Assembly (NCBI GenBank): GCA_023409975.1
Contig: JAEYQO010000009.1
Coordinates: forward strand, 1 to 16,667
Direction of reading: 5' to 3'
Origin: Bacteroidota bacterium
GTDB lineage: Bacteria > Bacteroidota > Bacteroidia > Chitinophagales > Chitinophagaceae
DNA length: 16,667 bases
The notes beneath the pieces are model-generated. The model was not told the DNA's origin, ran no database searches, and worked only from the letters and a program-made list of their open reading frames with translations. This document shows positions 13,104-16,667 of the stretch, one piece after another. Every line of letters starts with the position of its first letter. Positions within the stretch are counted from its first letter, which is position 1. Position numbers and translations under genes: made by a program.

Positions 13104-14036
13104 CTATCCTCCCTGTTTTTCGCTAGCCTTGCCGATCACCTTTGTGGCAGTGGCTACTATGCCCGCGATATCGGAAAGATCGGTGGGGAGGATCATCGTA
13201 TTATTCACCTTTGCGAGGTTTCCGAATTCAGTGATGTATTGTTCTGCAATACGCAGATTCACGGCGTCCTTACCACCAGCTTCTATGATCGCGGAGGCGA
13301 TCTCACGGATTCCTTTGGCAGTTGCCATAGCCACCGCCTCAATCTCTGCTGCACTACCATCAGCCTCATTGATCCTTTTCAGTTTTTCACCTTCAGAACG
13401 GGCGATCAGTTCGCGTTTATCACCCTCGGCTCTGTTGATCTTAGCCTGCATATCACCTTCAGATGTAGCTATCAACGCCCGCTTTTCCCGTTCCGCCCGC
13501 ATTTGCTTTTCCATCGCATCCTTAATGCTTTGGGGTGGAGTAATATTTTTCACCTCGTAGCGCGTCACCTTCACGCCCCAGGAATCACTGGCTTTATCGA
13601 CAGCGTCTACGATTATGCTATTGATCGTATCGCGCTCTTCAAAGGTTTTGTCCAGCTCCAGCTTACCGATAATGCTACGCATGGTGGTTTGCGCCAGTTG
13701 GATGGCTGCAAATCTGTAGTTGTCGATACCATATGACGCTTTTTGCGCGTCCATTAACTGCAGGTAAAGGACACCATCCACTTCCACAGAGATATTGTCC
13801 TTTGTGATACAGATCTGTGCGGGTACGTCGATCACCTGTTCCTTCAGGATATGTCTGTAGGCAATCTTATCCACAAAAGGAATGATTATGTGAAAGCCGG
13901 CATGCAGCGTAGCCTGATACTTTCCCAGGCGCTCCTGGATAAAGGCGGAACGCTGGGGTACGATCTTGATCGTTGTTAGAAAGATAACGAGGGCCAGGAG
14001 GGCGAGTCCAATGAGTATAATTGAAGAGGTATCCAT
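13104..14036 (-). CDS. SPFH/Band 7 (stomatin-like) membrane protein
   Basis: A 310-residue slipin/stomatin-type protein. One N-terminal membrane helix (5-22, IILIGLALLALVIFLT split) anchors it. The SPFH domain follows with VPQRSAFIQERLGKY (26-40), GFHIIIPFVDKI (47-58), the ITKDNISVEVDGVLYLQ segment (77-93) and WGVKVTRYEVKNITPP (153-168). A charged coiled coil rich in Ala, Glu and Lys (170-250, with repeats AEGDKRELIARSEGEK) should drive oligomerisation. Such proteins form large rings or cages in the membrane and are linked to membrane microdomains and FtsH-type quality control. The frame opens at a TTG (14042), but the ATG at 14036 lies 2 nt after the NfeD stop and is the better start. NfeD and this SPFH protein form the classic partner pair. 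Confidence 0.93.
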   Translation of the reverse strand: MDTSSIILIGLALLALVIFLTTIKIVPQRSAFIQERLGKYQATLHAGFHIIIPFVDKIAYRHILKEQVIDVPAQICITKDNISVEVDGVLYLQLMDAQKASYGIDNYRFAAIQLAQTTMRSIIGKLELDKTFEERDTINSIIVDAVDKASDSWGVKVTRYEVKNITPPQSIKDAMEKQMRAEREKRALIATSEGDMQAKINRAEGDKRELIARSEGEKLKRINEADGSAAEIEAVAMATAKGIREIASAIIEAGGKDAVNLRIAEQYITEFGNLAKVNNTMILPTDLSDIAGIVATATKVIGKASEKQGG

Positions 14037-14038
14037 AT

Positions 14039-14491
14039 TCAAACTGTTTTGGGGGATTGATTAAGAGGTTCCAGGTATAGATGAATGCTGTCAAACCGGA
14101 CGATCCGCAACACTTGTCCGGCGACAACAGGACTTTCACAGGATGCCTGCCAGGTGCTGCCCCGGAAGCTGACCCTGCCGTTCCCGTTGACGTCGAAATC
14201 TTCCAGTGCGGTGACGGTTTTTCCTACATATTCATTATCCAGATCTGCAGAGCGGTCGTGCCGTCGATTGGTGAAACGTTTCTTGATTTTCTTTCTGAGC
14301 AGGGCCAGACTAAGCAGGGAGGAAGCAAGGAAAATGAACAACTGCATGTTCAATCCGGGCTCAAATATCAGTAAAGCGAGCGCTGTGACCCAGGCTCCGA
14401 TACCGAAGAAGATCACCACCAGACCTGGCAAAGCCAGTTCCAGCAATAGCAGACCGAGTCCAATCAGGAACCAGACCAGTTCTGCAGACAT
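14039..14491 (-). CDS. NfeD family protein
   Basis: A 150-residue short-type NfeD protein: three membrane segments (about 5-22, 24-44, 48-66), a basic cytoplasmic stretch (KKIKKRFTNRRHDR, 67-80), and an OB-fold domain (88-143) with VGKTVTALEDFDVNGNGRVSFRG split over it and a final VRIDS-like VRFDSIHLYLEP. NfeD proteins act with SPFH partners; the short form lacks the N-terminal ClpP-like protease domain. An in-frame TTG lies at 14506, but I start at the ATG at 14491, where the first membrane helix begins. It is translationally coupled to the SPFH gene downstream (2-nt gap). Confidence 0.92.
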   Translation of the reverse strand: MSAELVWFLIGLGLLLLELALPGLVVIFFGIGAWVTALALLIFEPGLNMQLFIFLASSLLSLALLRKKIKKRFTNRRHDRSADLDNEYVGKTVTALEDFDVNGNGRVSFRGSTWQASCESPVVAGQVLRIVRFDSIHLYLEPLNQSPKTV

Positions 14492-14558
14492 AGAGAAGTT
14501 CTCCAAAGAACAATGTTTTGGTTCTTATAAAGATATGCAATATAAATGGAAATCCTGA

Positions 14559-15572
14559 TTAGTCGCGCGACCGGGAAAGACAGGCAGCTCCGATGGCCAG
14601 AGCTAACAGTCCGGCGCCTGCGGCTACCAGACCCCTATTCATCTGCATCCAGAGCGTACAGCTCTTGTTGGTAGCAATATCACCGAAGTTGCCGTAGGCG
14701 CCCTGGTCGCCTGGTACTGGTTCCCAGACATTGTGATTCCTGTCCGGATCAGCTGGTTCATTCGTCTGCTGACCCTCAATTCCATTTCTGGAAAGCACCC
14801 AGTCTGCAAACCAGGGGGCAATCTTGTTACCGATAATGGCCTGAAAGGTGGGATAGCCCACCCAGACACTCCTTCTGTTATGAGCTGCAGCGAATACGAT
14901 GGCACGGGCTGCCACTTCTGGTTGATAAACCTTTCCCATGGGCCGTGGCTTATTGGGGAGACGACTCAGCACCCAATTGAATTGCGGGGTGTTTAATGCC
15001 GGCAACTGTACCATGCAGGTCTTAATCTGGCTCTTGTCATGCATGAGCTCCGTGCGCAGGGAATCATAGAATCCCTCAATAGCGTGTTTTGCGCCACAAT
15101 AGGCTGATTGAAGGGGTATGCCGCGATAGGCGAGGGCAGACCCTACAAAGACGATAGAACCTCTGTTACGGGGTATCATACGTTTGAGGGCCGATCGGGT
15201 GCCATACACCTGTCCCAGGTAAGTTACCTCGGTAACCCTCCTGAACTCATCGGGTTCAATTTCTTTGAACGGAGCAAATACACTGTTCATGGCATTGTTG
15301 ACCCATACTTCAATGGGACCCAGCTCCTGCTCAATACGCTGCGCTGCGTCTTCTACCGCTGCAGCATCAGCCACATCACAACTGATGCTCAATGCAGTGC
15401 CGCCGTGTTGTTCCACTTCCTTTCGGGTTGCTTCGAGTTGTTCCCAGTCGCGGGCCAGCAGGGCGATCTTTGCACCTTGTTTGGCAAACTCCCAGGCAGT
15501 GGCCCTGCCGACCCCGGCGGAGGCACCAGTGATCACTACTACTTTATCGCGAAATTGTTCAGTATGCTTCAT
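14559..15572 (-). CDS. SDR family oxidoreductase with C-terminal membrane anchor
   Basis: A 337-residue classical short-chain dehydrogenase/reductase. The cofactor motif is TGASAGVG (15-22), with basic Arg41 after the second strand (LLARD), which suggests NADP(H). NNAM (92-95) replaces the common NNAG. Catalytic Ser145, Tyr158 and Lys162 are in GSALAYRG and SAYCGAKHA. The Asn of the classical catalytic tetrad is Thr117 in TEVTYLG. After the SDR fold come about 80 further residues: a segment with YPTFQAIIGNKIAPWF, a polar Pro/Asp/Asn-rich linker, and a C-terminal hydrophobic helix (GLVAAGAGLLALAIGAACL) that could anchor the protein. The upstream TTG at 15605 is rejected in favour of the ATG at 15572, which starts just before the Rossmann fold. 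The substrate is unknown. Confidence 0.9.
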   Translation of the reverse strand: MKHTEQFRDKVVVITGASAGVGRATAWEFAKQGAKIALLARDWEQLEATRKEVEQHGGTALSISCDVADAAAVEDAAQRIEQELGPIEVWVNNAMNSVFAPFKEIEPDEFRRVTEVTYLGQVYGTRSALKRMIPRNRGSIVFVGSALAYRGIPLQSAYCGAKHAIEGFYDSLRTELMHDKSQIKTCMVQLPALNTPQFNWVLSRLPNKPRPMGKVYQPEVAARAIVFAAAHNRRSVWVGYPTFQAIIGNKIAPWFADWVLSRNGIEGQQTNEPADPDRNHNVWEPVPGDQGAYGNFGDIATNKSCTLWMQMNRGLVAAGAGLLALAIGAACLSRSRD

Positions 15573-15675
15573 GGCGATAGAATTCGAATGACCAGTCTGG
15601 TACAAAAACAGTTCCAGTTGCCTTTAGGAGCTGATAGTGGGCAGTGTGGGGTGGAAACGAAAGCAGGACAGTTCC

Positions 15676-16503
15676 CTAAGCTCCCAGGGCTACATCGAGG
15701 ACCATCATTACGAGGAAGCCGCCAATGAATCCTAATACAGCCAGATCGGTGTATTTGTCACGCTGGGTTTCGGGGATGACTTCCTCCACGACGACGTAGA
15801 TCATAGCACCGGCAGCGAATGCCAGGGCAAAAGGAAGAAGGGGTTGGATGTAAAGTACTGCGAGGGCACCGATGACGCCGGCGACGGGTTCTACAATGGC
15901 GGAGAGCTGACCGTACCAGAAGCTCTTAAGCCGACTGACACCCTGCCGGCGCAAGGGCATGGAAACGGCGATGCCCTCCGGGAAATTCTGAATGCCAATT
16001 CCAAAGGCCAGGACCACAGCACCCGCAATCGAAGCATCAGGCATACCTGCTGCAGCGGCACCAAACATCACTCCCACAGCCAGTCCCTCGGGGATATTGT
16101 GTAGTGTGATGGCCAGAATGAGCAAAGTGGTGCGGTGCCATTGGGTTTTTACACCTTCCTTTTCTTCAATGCCAAAGTTAATATGCAGGTGTGGTGTAAA
16201 CCGGTCGAGGACAAAGAGGAACATAGCGCCCAGGAAGAATCCTACCGCCGCAGGCATCCAGGGCATAGAAGGGTAGAGACGTTCCGACATTTCAATGGCC
16301 GGATTCAACAGGCTCCAGAAACTGGCGGCGATCATCACGCCTCCTGTAAATCCCAGCATCGCGTCCAGTGCGCCCCGGTGCAGGGACTTGAAGAAAAACA
16401 CGAGGGCGGCCCCGGAGGCCGTTAGCAACCAGGTAAATGTCGTGGCCAGCAAAGCACTCCAGACCGGGCCTATTCGGGTGAAAAACTCAGATAGTTCTTG
16501 CAT
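15676..16503 (-). CDS. ZIP family metal transporter
   Basis: A 275-residue ZIP permease for divalent metals, probably zinc, of the GufA-like type. About eight membrane helices are visible. Helix 4 carries the metal-site motif HNIPEG (135-140) and helix 5 carries NFPEGIAV (173-180); Glu205 in the next helix (SAIVEPVAG) completes the usual set. The histidine-containing loop HLHIN (105-109) lies before helix 4, where ZIP proteins often have a metal-binding loop. The start at ATG 16503 is preceded by a perfect -7 box (16530-16537). The gene is followed in the same direction by the SDR gene after a 103-bp gap, so they may or may not be cotranscribed. Confidence 0.93.
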   Translation of the reverse strand: MQELSEFFTRIGPVWSALLATTFTWLLTASGAALVFFFKSLHRGALDAMLGFTGGVMIAASFWSLLNPAIEMSERLYPSMPWMPAAVGFFLGAMFLFVLDRFTPHLHINFGIEEKEGVKTQWHRTTLLILAITLHNIPEGLAVGVMFGAAAAGMPDASIAGAVVLAFGIGIQNFPEGIAVSMPLRRQGVSRLKSFWYGQLSAIVEPVAGVIGALAVLYIQPLLPFALAFAAGAMIYVVVEEVIPETQRDKYTDLAVLGFIGGFLVMMVLDVALGA

Positions 16504-16529
16504 GACTTTGCCTTTCGCGGAAGTTTAGG

Positions 16530-16537
16530 CAAATCTA
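16530..16537 (-). promoter_or_regulatory. Candidate -7 box of the ZIP transporter gene (TAGATTTG)
   Basis: The minus strand reads TAGATTTG, a full match to the Bacteroidota -7 element TAnnTTTG. The transcript would begin near 16523 and leave a leader of about 20 nt. No clear TTG element is visible at the usual upstream spacing. Confidence 0.5.
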
Positions 16538-16567
16538 AAGAAAAGTTTAGTAGTCAGGCCTTAGGCA

Positions 16568-16667
16568 GTGGTTAGTCGTTAGTCGCTAGTCGTTAGAGTA
16601 ATAACCGAGAGTTCCGTGGTTCGTGAATAAACCAAACGGACCCGGCCTGCCTTTGTGAGTTGTGGGT
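16568..16667 (+). repeat. Heptamer arrays at the right edge
   Basis: Four phased heptamers (GTGGTTA, GTCGTTA, GTCGCTA, GTCGTTA) occupy 16568-16595. ACCAAACGGAC (16631-16641) resembles the CAACCAAACGGG element of copies B and C near 4502 and 4612. GTGAGTT followed by GTGGGT (16655-16667) starts a further array that runs off the window. Confidence 0.75.

Noticed and set aside
13071..13736. Forward ORF of 221 codons opposite the SPFH gene
   Set aside because: The SPFH protein is clear by domain and motif on the other strand, so this is its shadow.
15108..15728. Forward ORF of 206 codons opposite the SDR gene
   Set aside because: It lies over the SDR catalytic core on the other strand and shows no recognisable motif.

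Overview
The window looks like ordinary chromosome from a member of the Bacteroidota, most likely near the Chitinophagaceae. The lineage is inferred from three things: promoter-like TAnnTTTG boxes and few Shine-Dalgarno sequences, a gene set typical of the phylum (a Lys/Ala-rich SWIB protein, a DUF3467 protein, a TPR-histidine kinase, guaA next to a periplasmic-binding-fold protein), and intergenic DNA full of short G-rich and C-rich heptamer repeats. I see no rRNA, tRNA, CRISPR array, transposase, phage gene or defence locus.

Layout. 1-589 is a repeat-rich gene-free stretch with heptamer arrays in opposite orientation at its two ends, a perfect 28-bp palindrome and an 11-bp-unit tandem array. 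Next come a TRIC-type cation channel gene (+) and, converging on it, a TauE/SafE permease gene (-), a histone-H1-like SWIB protein gene (-) and a small unknown gene (-). A divergent promoter region separates these from a SAM methyltransferase gene (+), which ends at a strong bidirectional terminator facing a CDGSH iron-sulfur protein gene (-). 4220-4685 is a second repeat-rich gap, with composite heptamer/hexamer modules and two copies of a hairpin repeat. It is followed by a TPR sensor histidine kinase gene (+), whose stop codon overlaps the stop codon of rmuC (-).

From 8065 five forward genes follow closely: DUF3467 protein, guaA (GMP synthase), a secreted periplasmic-binding-fold protein, an HD-domain hydrolase and a YitT-type membrane protein. 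The last block is on the minus strand: a ZIP metal transporter with a good promoter box, an SDR oxidoreductase with a C-terminal membrane anchor, a tightly coupled NfeD-SPFH pair, and a doubtful small ORF after it. The right edge holds heptamer arrays again.

How the genes relate. Most are housekeeping or envelope functions without an obvious shared pathway. The real functional units are the NfeD-SPFH pair (membrane microdomain or quality control), the probable DUF3467-guaA-binding-protein transcript, and the HD-YitT pair (2-nt gap). I found no convincing new multi-gene system. The least explained signal is the non-coding heptamer repeat network, which occurs in all three repeat-rich intergenic regions (left edge, 4220-4685, right edge), and the hairpin and tandem repeats embedded in it.
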